Shown in pieces: positions 28,503 to 40,250 of a stretch of DNA of 64,000 bases. Below the pieces are notes generated by a model, which was given only the letters and a program-made list of their open reading frames with translations, was not told the DNA's origin and ran no database searches. Both the position numbers and the translations under genes were made by a program. This DNA is from Robiginitomaculum sp. (lineage in GTDB: Bacteria > Pseudomonadota > Alphaproteobacteria > Caulobacterales > Maricaulaceae), in assembly GCA_021776635.1 (NCBI GenBank), contig JAJFFN010000036.1:1-64000 (forward strand), given 5' to 3'. The stretch's first letter is position 1, and each line of letters begins with the position of its first letter.

Positions 28503-28685
28503 ATGGCTGTTCCAAAGAGTAAAATTTCCAATTCACGCCGCGGTATGCGCCGTGCCCATGATGCTTTGTCTGCTGCGAATTATGTGGAAGATAAATCATC
28601 CGGTGAATTGCGTCGTCAGCACCATATCGACCTAAAGACCGGCATGTATAATGGCCGTCAGGTTCTACCTGCTCAAGAAGACTAA
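28503..28685 (+). CDS. rpmF: 50S ribosomal protein L32
   Basis: A 60-residue L32. The start [20 protein letters not shown] is characteristic, and the length is normal. It carries none of the zinc-binding cysteines found in some L32 forms. TAGGAGG at 28491-28497 sets the start. L32 is usually next to plsX in bacteria; here it precedes eno by 36 bases. Confidence 0.97.
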   Translation: MAVPKSKISNSRRGMRRAHDALSAANYVEDKSSGELRRQHHIDLKTGMYNGRQVLPAQED

Positions 28686-30029
<1,344 letters not shown>

Positions 30030-30082
30030 CCTAGTCACCACCCACACAACCTAATTAGCTTAGATAATGAAATTAGTTTTCA

Positions 30083-30568
30083 TCAACTAAGGTATGAGAA
30101 GGCTTTAGCATATGCGGCAACGCCCTCTTTTTGTAAACTGCCCTTTATAAGTTCGATCGCTCCAAAATGAGGGCCCGCATAAGGTGATGAATAAGGTTTC
30201 GCTGTGTTTTCCTTAAAGCCGAACTTAGAGTAATAGTTTAGATCACCTAATACAAAAATGGACTCCCATTGTGATTGTTTGGCTTGTGCAATAGCTGTAA
30301 CTATTAGTGCACTACCTATGCCTTTTCCTTGGTGTGTAGGGGAAACAGACACTGGCGCTAGTCCAAGCGACCTTATTGGAGAGCACATTTTTGATAACAT
30401 AATATGACCAACGATAACGCCTTTCATTACTGCTACCAGTTCAACAATAACATCATCATCATGCCTGAGTTTAGCTACTAGTTCAGCTTCATCAATTTGC
30501 CCGAAAGCCTCATCAATTAAGTGATGTACATTCTTTATATCAGAAAATGTTATAGTACGAATTTCCAT
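30083..30568 (-). CDS. GNAT N-acetyltransferase (YhbS-like)
   Basis: A 161-residue acetyltransferase. The acetyl-CoA motif is SPTHQGKGIGSALI, preceded by the strand with LGLAPVSV, and the C-terminal YYSKFGF is the family's hydrophobic end. It resembles the YhbS group, whose substrates are poorly known. It is convergent with eno and AT-richer than the core genes around it. Confidence 0.87.
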   Translation of the reverse strand: MEIRTITFSDIKNVHHLIDEAFGQIDEAELVAKLRHDDDVIVELVAVMKGVIVGHIMLSKMCSPIRSLGLAPVSVSPTHQGKGIGSALIVTAIAQAKQSQWESIFVLGDLNYYSKFGFKENTAKPYSSPYAGPHFGAIELIKGSLQKEGVAAYAKAFSYLS

Positions 30569-30638
30569 AAATAAAATTTCTTACAAAAGTTGATGCTTCG
30601 TGCTCTTCAATGGGAGTTAATCAGTATATCTCTACACT

Positions 30639-32048
30639 CTATGCCCAAGCTAAAATATCCTTTAATGCTCTTGCGGCTAATTTGCTTTTGCGGAAACGGG
30701 TTTTGAACTTTCCGCGTAGACGTTGCCCGTCTTCGTCTTTGTAAACGAGGTCAATAGGCGGGAATAAGCCGAAATTGATGTTCATGGGTTGAAATTTGGC
30801 TTTCGGGCCTGTCATGTAACCTCCCGTGACATGCTCTACCAGTGCGCCTAATGCAGTAGTAAGGGGTGGTGCGGAAACGACATTACCGAGCGCTTGAGCT
30901 GCGGCCATACGGCCTGCGATTAGGCCGAGGGCTGCACTTTCCACATAGCCTTCGACACCCATGATTTGTCCGGCAAAGCGGAGTTGTGGCCGTACGTTCA
31001 TTTGCAGTTGATTGTTCAGGAGTTTGGGCGAATTGATAAATGTGTTGCGATGAATGCCGCCGAGCCTTGCGAATACGGCTTTCTCCAAGCCGGGAATTGT
31101 CTTAAATATTTCCGCTTGTGCGGCGTATTTCATTTTGGTTTGAAACCCGACCATATTGTAAATTGTCCCCAGTGCATTGTCTTGGCGTAGCTGGACTATG
31201 GCGTGGGATTTTATATCCGGGCTGTTGGGATTGGTGAGACCTACCGGCTTCATAGGCCCCCAGCGCAAAGTCTCTGGCCCGCGTGCTGCCATGACTTCTA
31301 TAGGCAGACAGCTCTCAAAATAGGGTGTATTTTTTTCCCAGTCTTTAAACTCGGTCTGGTCACTATCAATAAGCGCCTGAATAAATGTTTCGTATTGGTC
31401 TTTGTTGAGCGGGCAGTTGATATAGTCGGCTCCGTCACCTCCCAATTCTTCTGCAAAAGGCCCTTTTTTATCGTAGCGGGATTGCATCCAGGCAATATCA
31501 AAATCGATACTGTCTTTGTAAATAATGGGCGCGATCGCATCAAAGAATGAGAGCGCATCTTCGCCGCTGGCTTTTAAGATGGCTTCGGCCAATGCGGGTG
31601 TCGTCAATGGCCCAGTCGCGATAATGACATTACCCCATTCTTTGGGTGGCAAGCCTTTAATCTCGCCGTATTCTACGGTGACGTTGTGATGTTCACGTAA
31701 TGCTTTGCTGACGGCATCTGAGAACAATTCTCTATCCACGGCAAGTGCACCGCCAGCAGGTAGTTTGTGGGCATCTGCACAGGCCATAATTAAGGAACCA
31801 CAAAGGCGCATTTCTTCGTGGAGCACGCCAACGGCGTTGTTTTTTTTATCATCAGAACGAAAAGAATTAGAGCAGACAAGTTCTGCAAAACCGCCGCCTT
31901 GATGCACCGCCGTTTGTACCTCTGGTCGCATTTCGTGCAAGATTACAGGTACGCCGGCTTGCGCCACTTGCCAAGCCGCTTCGCTACCCGCAAGCCCTGC
32001 GCCAATAATGTGAACAGGGTTGTGTTCTAGTTTGATTTTATCAGCCAT
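30639..32048 (-). CDS. trmFO: TrmFO, folate-dependent tRNA U54 methyltransferase
   Basis: A 469-residue flavoenzyme making ribothymidine at position 54 of tRNA, with methylenetetrahydrofolate as carbon donor and FADH2 as reductant. The FAD-binding [15 protein letters not shown] opens the protein, and [19 protein letters not shown], then [11 protein letters not shown] and [11 protein letters not shown], are typical TrmFO blocks. Length is normal. This folate-type enzyme occurs in Firmicutes and alphaproteobacteria, in place of SAM-dependent TrmA. Confidence 0.97.
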   Translation of the reverse strand: MADKIKLEHNPVHIIGAGLAGSEAAWQVAQAGVPVILHEMRPEVQTAVHQGGGFAELVCSNSFRSDDKKNNAVGVLHEEMRLCGSLIMACADAHKLPAGGALAVDRELFSDAVSKALREHHNVTVEYGEIKGLPPKEWGNVIIATGPLTTPALAEAILKASGEDALSFFDAIAPIIYKDSIDFDIAWMQSRYDKKGPFAEELGGDGADYINCPLNKDQYETFIQALIDSDQTEFKDWEKNTPYFESCLPIEVMAARGPETLRWGPMKPVGLTNPNSPDIKSHAIVQLRQDNALGTIYNMVGFQTKMKYAAQAEIFKTIPGLEKAVFARLGGIHRNTFINSPKLLNNQLQMNVRPQLRFAGQIMGVEGYVESAALGLIAGRMAAAQALGNVVSAPPLTTALGALVEHVTGGYMTGPKAKFQPMNINFGLFPPIDLVYKDEDGQRLRGKFKTRFRKSKLAARALKDILAWA

Positions 32049-32151
32049 GAGGTGGGTTTAAGGCTCTGCCGCCCTAGATAAAAGCAAAATCGCTATTTCA
32101 GTTGATTTTTTTAGCAGTTGTAGCAAACTATGTGCGAACAGGAGAGCCATT

Positions 32152-33162
32152 ATGAGTAATTTACCAATGCAACCTAAGCAGCCATATGGTTTTGCAAGGG
32201 CAATTTTTCTTCCCTTTCAAAGCGGGCCGGGTAGCACAGCATTTGTCCTTAAATCTGCTTTGTTTTATGCACTGGCATTGACAATGTTATTCGTTTTATT
32301 TGGACGTATGCTCCTCGGGCCAATGGAAGATTTTATTGTCGTCATGATGGAAATAGAAACGGCTTCTGAAGAAGAAGAGCTTGCTTTGGTGGGAAAAATG
32401 TTTGGCGCTATGGGGCGAATGATTTTGCCTTATTTACTTATTATGCTTGGGGGTTGGGCCATTTGGACAATGGTCGAAGCTGCCTTACACCGCCGTGTCC
32501 TTTTGGATGAAAAAGCAACTGGTTTGTTTTTATGGCGTTTTGGCACAGATGAATGGCGGACTATGCTTGCACATTTAATTTTATTTATGTGTTATCAAGG
32601 TCTATATTTTGTTGTCTATCTGGTATTTATTATTGGTATCATGCTGGCAGTATTGATGGGTTCTGCATCTGTCATTTTGGGCGTGATTGGCGGAATTGTT
32701 GCCTTTGCGTTAATCGTTGTCGGCATTGGTTTGATGGTTTGGGTGTTAGTGCGCTTGGCGCCCACGGCGGCGTTATCGGTGGCCAACGGCGAATTTGCTA
32801 TTGGTGAAGCTTGGCAGGTTGTAAGGGGACGGATTTGGCCAACCGTTGGTGCCTACGCTTTTCATTATATCATCAGTTCCATCGTTTATTATATTGTCTT
32901 GGCCATTGTCGGCGTCGCATTTTTTGGAAGCATAATAGGAAAATTCACAAACCTTGGCGACAACACGAGCGGTGAAGAAGTTTGGAACCTCGTAAAATCA
33001 GTGTTTGCCGAGCCTTCAACATTGGTAGGTTTGACCATATCTGGCTTTATCTTGTTCTTTATAGCTGCCATATGGATGATGCTCATAGCAGGTATTTCTA
33101 CCTATGTAACCGACCTTTATAAACAGGATATGGACACCGAAAGTGTAGACGTATTTGACTAG
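32152..33162 (+). CDS. multi-spanning membrane protein, unknown
   Basis: A 336-residue protein with about six membrane segments. Blocks include SALFYALALTMLFVLFGRML near 35-54, a segment around MILPYLLIMLGGWAIWTM, two adjoining very hydrophobic segments at about 140-200, and two in the last third. The central LVRLAPTAALSVANGEFAIGEAW between segments resembles the conserved block of membrane proteins annotated near glycerophosphodiesterases, which is a weak hint only. TAGTAATG-type AGGAGAG precedes the ATG. It stands alone and divergent from trmFO. Confidence 0.7.
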   Translation: MSNLPMQPKQPYGFARAIFLPFQSGPGSTAFVLKSALFYALALTMLFVLFGRMLLGPMEDFIVVMMEIETASEEEELALVGKMFGAMGRMILPYLLIMLGGWAIWTMVEAALHRRVLLDEKATGLFLWRFGTDEWRTMLAHLILFMCYQGLYFVVYLVFIIGIMLAVLMGSASVILGVIGGIVAFALIVVGIGLMVWVLVRLAPTAALSVANGEFAIGEAWQVVRGRIWPTVGAYAFHYIISSIVYYIVLAIVGVAFFGSIIGKFTNLGDNTSGEEVWNLVKSVFAEPSTLVGLTISGFILFFIAAIWMMLIAGISTYVTDLYKQDMDTESVDVFD

Positions 33163-33279
33163 GGTCTGTTTTGAACCATAATATCCAGGACAAGCCCTCG
33201 CACCCAATCATGTGTACAGCACACTTGTAACGCGTAAATTTTCCTATGACATATTATTACTTGTGAAGGGGGTTTGGCT

Positions 33280-34479
33280 ATGCGTCATCAATTAATTTTC
33301 TTTATTGTTTTGTGTTTGTCGTCAAGAATACATACAAAAGCTTTTGCAGACCCGATACCTGATGCAATTCTGATACCCTACCAGGCCTCCCAAACAGAAA
33401 TGGCCAACAAAAATTTTAAGGCATCAGCAAAGCACGCTAAAATCGCATGGGAAAAATCTGAGGAGCTATTAGGTGATAGCGAAACAACCAGCAATCTAGC
33501 ATATAATTATGCATTATTGGCAGTAAACCAAAAGCAACTGAAACTAGCTGCCACTGCACTAGAGCGCAGCGCTGACCTTGCTATAGTTAAAGATAAAGCC
33601 TCAGGATTAATCAGGCTCCGGCGCGAAGAGACTTTGGCCACTTTATTTATCGCTCTGGATAAACGAAATGAAGCAAATACACGTATTAACAAGGCCTTAA
33701 AGGATACGGACGCATATGATGTCGGGGATTCCTTGCCTCTTGCTAAATTGTACGTGCATAAAGCTAGGTTGAAAGCGAAAAAGGCAAATTCGATTGCAAA
33801 GACCGCAGTTTTTCAAACTATTACCAAGGCAAGCCAAACCGGAAAACGTTCAGCTACAAATCGAATACAATGGCGTAGCGCGAATTATGCCCAAAACGCA
33901 TTACAGATATTCAAACAATACCCAGAGGCCAAAACGGATGAATACCGTGTATTAGCACATAAGATGATAGGTTTTGCTCATGAGCGTGATAAAGATTGGT
34001 TAGAGGCAACTTTGTCTTACCAAAGAGCCATAAACATTCAAAAAGCGTATAGGAAATTTGAAGATGAAGCCTTTCTTACAACCATTGGACGGTGGTCAAA
34101 TGCAAGGATGCATGTTTTGGCGAATATGGGCGAAGCTGAGGCTATCAGTAAAGGACTTGCTAAAGGTTGGCCGCATGACGAAACCCGTGTAGACTATATT
34201 GCTAAACCGATTAAACGCGTGCCACCAGCAATGCCTACTAGAGCAAGGTCGTCTGGATTTTCGTTTATGCAATTTGATTTGGACGATGCTGGCAAGCCAA
34301 TTAACATCGAGGTTATGCATTCATGGCCTAAGAAAGTGTTTGATAAAAGTTCCGTTAGGGCCGTAAAAAAATGGCAATATACACCTCGTGTAAGTGAGGA
34401 AACCGACGAGCAGAGACAAGGTCTTAGAACAGTAATTACGTATGTTTTAACAGGGTCTTATGGTGGAGCTCCAATTTAG
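33280..34479 (+). CDS. periplasmic TPR/TonB C-terminal domain protein
   Basis: A 399-residue protein. A signal peptide (1-20, ends in KAFA) is followed by helical, TPR-like repeats at about 30-290. The last 85 residues form a TonB C-terminal domain: [20 protein letters not shown], then [14 protein letters not shown]. Classical TonB has an N-terminal membrane anchor and a Pro-rich spacer; neither is visible here. AAGGGGG before the ATG at 33280 supports this start. Its stop codon overlaps the uvrA stop by two bases on the other strand. It could be a scaffold or partner for TonB receptors (inference). Confidence 0.8.
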   Translation: MRHQLIFFIVLCLSSRIHTKAFADPIPDAILIPYQASQTEMANKNFKASAKHAKIAWEKSEELLGDSETTSNLAYNYALLAVNQKQLKLAATALERSADLAIVKDKASGLIRLRREETLATLFIALDKRNEANTRINKALKDTDAYDVGDSLPLAKLYVHKARLKAKKANSIAKTAVFQTITKASQTGKRSATNRIQWRSANYAQNALQIFKQYPEAKTDEYRVLAHKMIGFAHERDKDWLEATLSYQRAINIQKAYRKFEDEAFLTTIGRWSNARMHVLANMGEAEAISKGLAKGWPHDETRVDYIAKPIKRVPPAMPTRARSSGFSFMQFDLDDAGKPINIEVMHSWPKKVFDKSSVRAVKKWQYTPRVSEETDEQRQGLRTVITYVLTGSYGGAPI

Positions 34480-37337
34480 ATGTCTTTGATTAATGCAGGC
34501 TTCAAATAACGCCCCGTCCAGCTTGCTTTTGCATTGGCTACGTCTTCGGGGGTGCCGACGGCTACGATTTCGCCGCCGCCGTCTCCGCCCTCAGGGCCAA
34601 GATCAACTATCCAGTCCGCGGTTTTAATGACGTCTAGATTATGTTCAATGACGATCATGGTATTGCCGCCCTCAACCAGTTCATTAAGCACACCAAGGAG
34701 TTTGTTAACGTCCTCGAAATGCAGTCCGGTGGTTGGTTCATCAAGAATATAAAGTGTGCGGCCTGTAGCGCGCTTCGAGAGTTCCTTGGCCAATTTAACC
34801 CGTTGCGCTTCGCCGCCTGATAATGTGGTGGCTTGCTGCCCGACTTGTAGATAACCAAGTCCGACCCGTTGCAAGGTCACCATTTTATCGCGGATGCTGG
34901 GGACAGCCTTAAAGAAAATCGCCGCTTCGTCGATGCTCATGGCCAGAACATCGGCTATGGTCTTGCCTTTGAATTTTATTTCCAGAGTTTCGCGGTTATA
35001 ACGTTTGCCGCGACAAGTTTCGCATTCCACATAGACGTCCGGTAAGAAGTGCATTTCGATTTTGATAACCCCGCCGCCTCGGCACGCCTCACAGCGTCCA
35101 CCTTTGACATTAAAGCTAAATCGTCCCGGTTTATAGCCGCGGGTTTTGGCTTCGGGCAGGCCAGCAAACCAATCACGGATCGGCGTGAACGCACCGGTGT
35201 AGGTCGCCGGATTTGAACGCGGTGTGCGCCCAATAGGCGATTGGTCAATATCAATGACTTTATCGAGATATTCAAACCCTTCTATGTTTTCGTGGGGCAT
35301 GACCGCAACACTGGAATTGTTGAGCTTTCTTGCCGCCGCTTTGTAGAGTGTTTCAACGGTTAAAGTTGATTTTCCGCCGCCTGAAACACCTGTCACGCAT
35401 ATAAATAGGCCAAGAGGAAATTCTACATCTATTGCCTTTAGATTATTACCGCTAGCACCATTGATTTTGAGAAATTTATGTCCTGCTTGGCGTCGTTCTT
35501 GTGGAATTGCGATTTGCTTTTTGCCCGTTAAATACTGCCCCGTTAAGGATTTTTTGTTGGCTTTTATTTTCGCAGGTGTCCCTTCAGCAACGACTTCGCC
35601 GCCTTCAATACCGGCAAGTGGCCCCATATCGACCACATAATCGGCGCTTAGAATAGCGTCTTCGTCGTGTTCAACAACGATGACAGTATTCCCAAGGTCA
35701 CGTAGACCGCGCAGAGTTTCCAAGAGCCGCGCATTATCACGTTGATGTAGGCCAATGCTTGGCTCGTCTAGTACATATAGAACGCCCGTAAGGCCGGAGC
35801 CAATTTGAGAGGCAAGGCGAATACGCTGGCTTTCACCGCCAGATAAAGACCCAGAACCCCGCCCAAGTGTCAAATAATCCAGACCGACAGCATTTAGAAA
35901 AGAAAGACGGTCGGATATTTCCTTAAGGACAGGCCTCGCAATTTCCAAGCTTTGCCCTGAAAGTTCAACGGCCAATTTTTCAAAACGAGTTTTTGCTTGG
36001 CTGATGGACATTTCACCAGTTTCGGTTATGTCCATACCTTCGATTTTAACGGCGAGGGCTTCGGGGCGTAGGCGTTTACCCTCGCAGGTTTCGCAGCGGG
36101 AACTGGATTGGAATTTAGCGAGAAAATCTCTCGCCCAGCTGCTTTCCGTGTCGCGAAAACGGCGGTCTAGGTTGGGAATGATGCCTTCAAAAGGTTTTTT
36201 GGTTTCGTATTTTTGGCCTGCCTCGGAATAAACAAACTCAACCATTTCGCCATTTGTGCCGTGCAACAGAATGTCCTGATGTTTGGCCTTGAGCTTTTGC
36301 CACGGCGTTTCGAGATCAAAGCCGTAATGGTTTGCCAGTGCTTCCAGTGTCTGGCGGTACATGCGGCTCGGTGTCTTTGACCAAGGTGAGATTGCCCCAG
36401 AAGCAAGTGTTTTGCTCGTGTCAGGGACAACCAATTTACCGTCAAATTTAAGCTCATGTCCCAGCCCGTCACATGCAGGACACGCACCGTGGGGCGAGTT
36501 GAATGAAAACAAGCGGGGCTCAATTTCCGAGATAGTAAATCCGGAAACAGGGCAGGCGAATTTCTGCGAGAACAATATGCGCTCATTTTCACCGTTTTTG
36601 GCATCTGCATTTTCAGCAATAGCAAGCCCGTCTGCCAAGCGCAGTGCGGTTTCAAAACTATCAGCTAACCGCGTTTCTAGCCCTTCGCGCACGACGACAC
36701 GGTCGACGACAACATCAATATCGTGTTTGAATTTTTTATCCAACGCAGGTGCGTCTTCTATGCGGACAAGCTCACCGTCAATTTTTGCCCGCTGGAAGCC
36801 TTGCTTCATCAAATCTGCAAATTCTTTGCGGTATTCGCCTTTACGTCCGCGCACGATAGGGGCAAGGATATAGAGTTTTGTTTTCTCGGGCAGAGCCATG
36901 ACACGGTCAACCATTTGCGCTACGCTTTGGCTTTCGATTGGTAAGCCCGTGGCTGGCGAAAAGGGCACGCCAACCCGCGCCCACAATAGGCGCATATAAT
37001 CATAAATCTCTGTAACTGTGCCAACAGTTGAACGCGGGTTTTTAGATGTGGTTTTTTGCTCAATTGAAATGGCAGGGGACAGGCCTTCAATACTGTCCAC
37101 ATCCGGTTTATCTTGCAGCTCTAAAAATTGCCGTGCATAGGCAGACAGGCTTTCCACATAGCGGCGCTGTCCTTCGGCGTATATAGTATCGAAAGCTAGG
37201 GACGACTTACCTGAACCGGATAGCCCGGTAATAACAATTAGCTTATCGCGCGGTAAGTCCACATTGACGTTTTTAAGATTATGCGTCCGCGCTCCGCGCA
37301 CTCTGATATGTGTAAGACTAGTCATGCGGCGATACAT
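34476..37337 (-). CDS. uvrA: excinuclease ABC subunit UvrA
   Basis: A 953-residue damage-recognition ATPase of nucleotide excision repair. Two ABC modules are present: Walker [10 protein letters not shown] and GVSGGGKST, and signature motifs [12 protein letters not shown] and [12 protein letters not shown]. The C-terminal zinc finger is complete (CEAC and CETC). In the first zinc finger the leading pair reads CPVS rather than CPxC, a variant I believe is common in this class, so it is not taken as loss of function. The ATG at 37325 (MTSLTHIRV) is an equally likely start. The SOS box expected by analogy is not visible upstream. Confidence 0.97.
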   Translation of the reverse strand: MYRRMTSLTHIRVRGARTHNLKNVNVDLPRDKLIVITGLSGSGKSSLAFDTIYAEGQRRYVESLSAYARQFLELQDKPDVDSIEGLSPAISIEQKTTSKNPRSTVGTVTEIYDYMRLLWARVGVPFSPATGLPIESQSVAQMVDRVMALPEKTKLYILAPIVRGRKGEYRKEFADLMKQGFQRAKIDGELVRIEDAPALDKKFKHDIDVVVDRVVVREGLETRLADSFETALRLADGLAIAENADAKNGENERILFSQKFACPVSGFTISEIEPRLFSFNSPHGACPACDGLGHELKFDGKLVVPDTSKTLASGAISPWSKTPSRMYRQTLEALANHYGFDLETPWQKLKAKHQDILLHGTNGEMVEFVYSEAGQKYETKKPFEGIIPNLDRRFRDTESSWARDFLAKFQSSSRCETCEGKRLRPEALAVKIEGMDITETGEMSISQAKTRFEKLAVELSGQSLEIARPVLKEISDRLSFLNAVGLDYLTLGRGSGSLSGGESQRIRLASQIGSGLTGVLYVLDEPSIGLHQRDNARLLETLRGLRDLGNTVIVVEHDEDAILSADYVVDMGPLAGIEGGEVVAEGTPAKIKANKKSLTGQYLTGKKQIAIPQERRQAGHKFLKINGASGNNLKAIDVEFPLGLFICVTGVSGGGKSTLTVETLYKAAARKLNNSSVAVMPHENIEGFEYLDKVIDIDQSPIGRTPRSNPATYTGAFTPIRDWFAGLPEAKTRGYKPGRFSFNVKGGRCEACRGGGVIKIEMHFLPDVYVECETCRGKRYNRETLEIKFKGKTIADVLAMSIDEAAIFFKAVPSIRDKMVTLQRVGLGYLQVGQQATTLSGGEAQRVKLAKELSKRATGRTLYILDEPTTGLHFEDVNKLLGVLNELVEGGNTMIVIEHNLDVIKTADWIVDLGPEGGDGGGEIVAVGTPEDVANAKASWTGRYLKPALIKDI

Positions 37338-37391
37338 AACATGAACATTACGGAATGAAAGTGGAAAGTGTAGACGACAACCAAAATTAAG

Positions 37392-38435
37392 TCACGAAAT
37401 GGTAAACCTCGGCGCTGCCGCTGGATGGACAATACCATCCTGCTCTATATGCGTCTTACGCGCCTTGTTATGCGGGTGGTCTTTGGCCTCTTTATAGGTG
37501 AGAACGGGGGTGACGCAGGCGTCTGTATTTTCGAATAATTTTTCCCAATGTGCGCGGGTTTTACTGGCGAAAATATGGGTCAGAAGTTGGGATTGTTCCG
37601 TCCACAAAGCAGGGTTCTCTTGGTCACCGTAGGTTTGCGGATTAAGACCCAGAACACTGAGCATTTCTTGAAAAAATTTTGGCTCCAGGCAACCGACTGC
37701 CATGAAGCCGTCTTCCGCCGTTGCGTAACATCGATAAAACGGTCTTGACCCATCAAGTAGATTCCTGCCACGTTTTTCAGACCACATACTCATATGATCC
37801 AGTGAATGAACAATGCCCATCATGGAAAATGTACCGTCGATTATGGCAGCGTCGATTACACAGCCTTTTCCAGTTTTTTCCGCTTCTAACAAGGCAGCTA
37901 AAATGCCGATAACTAAAAATTGGCTACCACCACCATAATCTCCGATAACATTGAGCGGCGGTGTCGGTGGGCGGTCTGTGTCTCCCATAGCGTGAAGCGC
38001 GCCCGTTAGGCCGATATAATTGATGTCGTGGCCAGCTTTCCCCGCCCAAGGCCCATATTGGCCCCAGCCTGTCATACGCCCATATATGAGCGCCGGATTG
38101 ATTTTGTGGCAATCTTGGGGGCCAAGCCCTAATTTCTCCATTACACCTGGGCGGTTGCCTTCAAATATTGCATGCGATGAGGGGATCATATCAATGACTG
38201 TTTGGCGATCTTTATCGGATTTTAAATCTAGCTCTAGGCAAGTTTTACCTCTGTTTTCTATAGGTAATTTGATAGCACCTGGCCGTTCAATACGTATTAC
38301 GTCCGCACCTAAATCGGCCAATAATTGCCCAGCATACGGGGTGGGGCCAATGCCCGAGAGTTCAATAACTGTGATATTTTTAAGTGGTTGGGTGTTCATA
38401 GCCATTACGGGTGATAACGAAAAGTTTATTACCAT
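37392..38435 (-). CDS. CaiB/BaiF CoA-transferase (AMACR-like)
   Basis: A 347-residue class III CoA-transferase family protein, closest in pattern to alpha-methylacyl-CoA racemase. VIELSGIGPTPYAGQLLADL is the N-terminal signature, GHDINYIGLTGALHAMG carries the catalytic His, and NVIGDYGGGSQFL the catalytic Asp. Racemases interconvert (2R)- and (2S)-methylacyl-CoA before beta-oxidation. Homology begins around residue 13, so the start may be the ATG at 38399 or 38405. It faces the MaoC-SDR pair, which catalyse later steps of the same pathway. Confidence 0.88.
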   Translation of the reverse strand: MVINFSLSPVMAMNTQPLKNITVIELSGIGPTPYAGQLLADLGADVIRIERPGAIKLPIENRGKTCLELDLKSDKDRQTVIDMIPSSHAIFEGNRPGVMEKLGLGPQDCHKINPALIYGRMTGWGQYGPWAGKAGHDINYIGLTGALHAMGDTDRPPTPPLNVIGDYGGGSQFLVIGILAALLEAEKTGKGCVIDAAIIDGTFSMMGIVHSLDHMSMWSEKRGRNLLDGSRPFYRCYATAEDGFMAVGCLEPKFFQEMLSVLGLNPQTYGDQENPALWTEQSQLLTHIFASKTRAHWEKLFENTDACVTPVLTYKEAKDHPHNKARKTHIEQDGIVHPAAAPRFTIS

Positions 38436-38594
38436 TACAAAAAACTAACTTTGCACGGCGAAATACTAACGATAGGTTAAGAATATGCGTGTACTATACA
38501 CATAGGGCGATTCGTTTGTCGGGGAATTAAAACGGGTCACAACAATGTCTGGAGGGCAAAGACACAAATCATGAGATATCTATGGAGATGCACC

Positions 38595-38753
38595 ATGGAA
38601 CGTAAAAATTGTCAACAGTCCATCAAGGGGCTTAAGGAAAGCCTTAAACGTCTGGAAAGTGTTTTAAGAAGTAAGCATGTACGGCCTGCTGATTATGCAA
38701 CACGAGATAGATTGGCGCGAAAATTGCGTGAAGCCAAAAAGCTTAGAGCCTAG
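38595..38753 (+). CDS. small basic helical protein, possible gene
   Basis: A 52-residue frame with a heptad-like helix (KGLKESLKRLESVLRSKHVR) and a basic tail. The ATG at 38595 follows GGAG (38584-38587); the ATG at 38571 after GGAGGG at 38551 is an alternative start that adds 8 residues. Composition and codon use look coding, but I know no family. Its stop codon lies within an 11-base tandem duplication. Confidence 0.42.
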   Translation: MERKNCQQSIKGLKESLKRLESVLRSKHVRPADYATRDRLARKLREAKKLRA

Positions 38754-38765
38754 ATAGAGCCTAGA
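38744..38765. repeat. 2 x 11-bp tandem repeat at small-gene stop
   Basis: TAGAGCCTAGA occurs twice in direct succession (38744-38754 and 38755-38765). The stop codon of the small gene lies in the first copy. Confidence 0.9.
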
Positions 38766-38854
38766 TAGCTTAAGAGATATTACTTACTTTGTATCCTTGC
38801 ACTGTTGAGGAAAGTCTTTAGTATGCAAAAAAATGCATATGAGAGGATTTTGTA

Positions 38855-39307
38855 ATGAGCGTATTAGAGAGCTTACAAGCGAAAATAGGGCAAGAATTGG
38901 GTGTTTCGGAATGGACCGAAATGACCCAGGATAGGATATCCCAATTTGCAGATGTCACAGAAGACCACCAATTTATTCACATCGACGCGGAAAAGGCCAA
39001 AATGTTCACACCTTTTGGTGGAACAATTGCACATGGTTTTTTGACATTGTCGATGTTGTCTCGGTTTGCTGAAACCGGCTTGCCCAACGTTGAAGGGGCA
39101 AAGATGGGCATGAATTATGGTCTTAACAAGGTTAGGTTTTTATCACCTGTACCGAGCGGTGCAAAAATCCGAGGCCGGTTTACACTCTCGTCTGCCGAAG
39201 AAAAAAACCCTGGGCAATTGCTTCTTTGTCATACCATAACTGTTGAAATCGATGGTGCGCCAAAACCGGCTGCTATCGCAGAATGGTTATCGCTTATCTT
39301 TATTTAG
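38855..39307 (+). CDS. MaoC-type enoyl-CoA hydratase
   Basis: A 150-residue hot-dog-fold hydratase. FADVTEDHQFIHID at about 31-44 and FGGTIAHGFLTLSMLSRF at about 55-72 hold the hydratase catalytic Asp-His pair, as in R-specific enoyl-CoA hydratases. It should hydrate trans-2-enoyl-CoA to (R)-3-hydroxyacyl-CoA. AGAGGATTTTG before the ATG is the ribosome site. An SDR gene follows 33 bases later; together they resemble the two domains of peroxisomal multifunctional enzyme 2. Confidence 0.9.
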   Translation: MSVLESLQAKIGQELGVSEWTEMTQDRISQFADVTEDHQFIHIDAEKAKMFTPFGGTIAHGFLTLSMLSRFAETGLPNVEGAKMGMNYGLNKVRFLSPVPSGAKIRGRFTLSSAEEKNPGQLLLCHTITVEIDGAPKPAAIAEWLSLIFI

Positions 39308-39340
39308 GTCTTTTTTTAAACCGCTTTAGGAACACATCAC

Positions 39341-40243
39341 ATGAAAATTGAATTTAACAACCGCGTGGCAATTGTCACAGGAGCTGGCGCAGGCTTGGGT
39401 CGTTCACACGCATTGGAGCTTGCTAAACGAGGCGCAAAAGTCGTGGTCAATGATCTCGGCGGAGCCGCTGATGGTACGGGTGGTTCCATGACACCTGCTC
39501 AAGAGGTCGTAGACACAATCATTAAAGCTGGCGGTGAAGCTATTGTTAGTGGAGCTAATGTTGCAGAATATGCACAGGTCGAAACTATGGTCAGTGAGGC
39601 TATGGATAAATGGGGCCGTGTTGATGTTTTGGTTAATAATGCTGGCATTCTTCGTGATAAGTCTTTTGTAAAAATGGAACTTATAGATTTTCAGCTTGTC
39701 TTAGATGTGCATTTAACAGGTAGTGTGAATTGTACCAAAGCCGTTTGGGAAATAATGCGCGATCAAGGTTATGGTCGTATTGCCATGACCACATCTTCTT
39801 CGGGCATGTATGGTAATTTTGGTCAGGCAAATTATGGTGCGGCAAAGGCTGGATTGGTTGGCTTGATGAATACACTCTGCATTGAAGGTGCTAAATATGA
39901 TATTCGCGTTAATGCGCTATCCCCTGTTGCACATACCCGCATGACTGAAGGGCTCATTCCAGAGGCGGCATTGTCGTTACTAACACCCGAATCAGTGACG
40001 GCAGGTTTGGTTACATTGGTCGCGGAAAACTCTCCAAACAGGACGGTGTTATGTGCAGGTGCCGGCGGTTACGCCCGTACTGTGATTACAGAAACTGACG
40101 GTATTTATTTAGCTCCAGAAGACCAAACGCCAGAAAATGTTCTGGCGGCAATGGATAAAATAAACGATATGGCGGGAGCGCAAGAATTTACACAAGGTTT
40201 CCAACAATCCGAAAAATTTGTCGGCAAGGCCATGCAAGGTTAA
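39341..40243 (+). CDS. SDR 3-hydroxyacyl-CoA dehydrogenase
   Basis: A 300-residue short-chain dehydrogenase. Residues 6-30 contain VAIVTGAGAGLGRSHALELA, the NAD-binding TGxxxGxG, followed by VVNDLGGAADGTGGS, which is the signature of the multifunctional enzyme 2 and HSD17B4 group. The catalytic Ser-Tyr-Lys is in TTSSSGMYGNFGQANYGAAKAG region. It should oxidise (R)-3-hydroxyacyl-CoA. The neighbouring MaoC gene supplies its substrate. Confidence 0.92.
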   Translation: MKIEFNNRVAIVTGAGAGLGRSHALELAKRGAKVVVNDLGGAADGTGGSMTPAQEVVDTIIKAGGEAIVSGANVAEYAQVETMVSEAMDKWGRVDVLVNNAGILRDKSFVKMELIDFQLVLDVHLTGSVNCTKAVWEIMRDQGYGRIAMTTSSSGMYGNFGQANYGAAKAGLVGLMNTLCIEGAKYDIRVNALSPVAHTRMTEGLIPEAALSLLTPESVTAGLVTLVAENSPNRTVLCAGAGGYARTVITETDGIYLAPEDQTPENVLAAMDKINDMAGAQEFTQGFQQSEKFVGKAMQG

Positions 40244-40250
40244 AATCTAA

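Noticed and set aside
34476..37337. UvrA first zinc finger reading CPVS taken as damage
   Set aside because: All other motifs are intact and the same variant appears, to my knowledge, in other alphaproteobacterial UvrA proteins.
37338..37392. SOS box upstream of uvrA
   Set aside because: The best candidate is GAAC-N7-AATG, with only one half-site matching the GTTC-N7-GTTC consensus.
38487..38503. GTGTA/TACAC palindrome before the small basic gene
   Set aside because: Arms of only 5 bases with a 3-base spacer are expected by chance in 64 kb and no regulator gene is adjacent.
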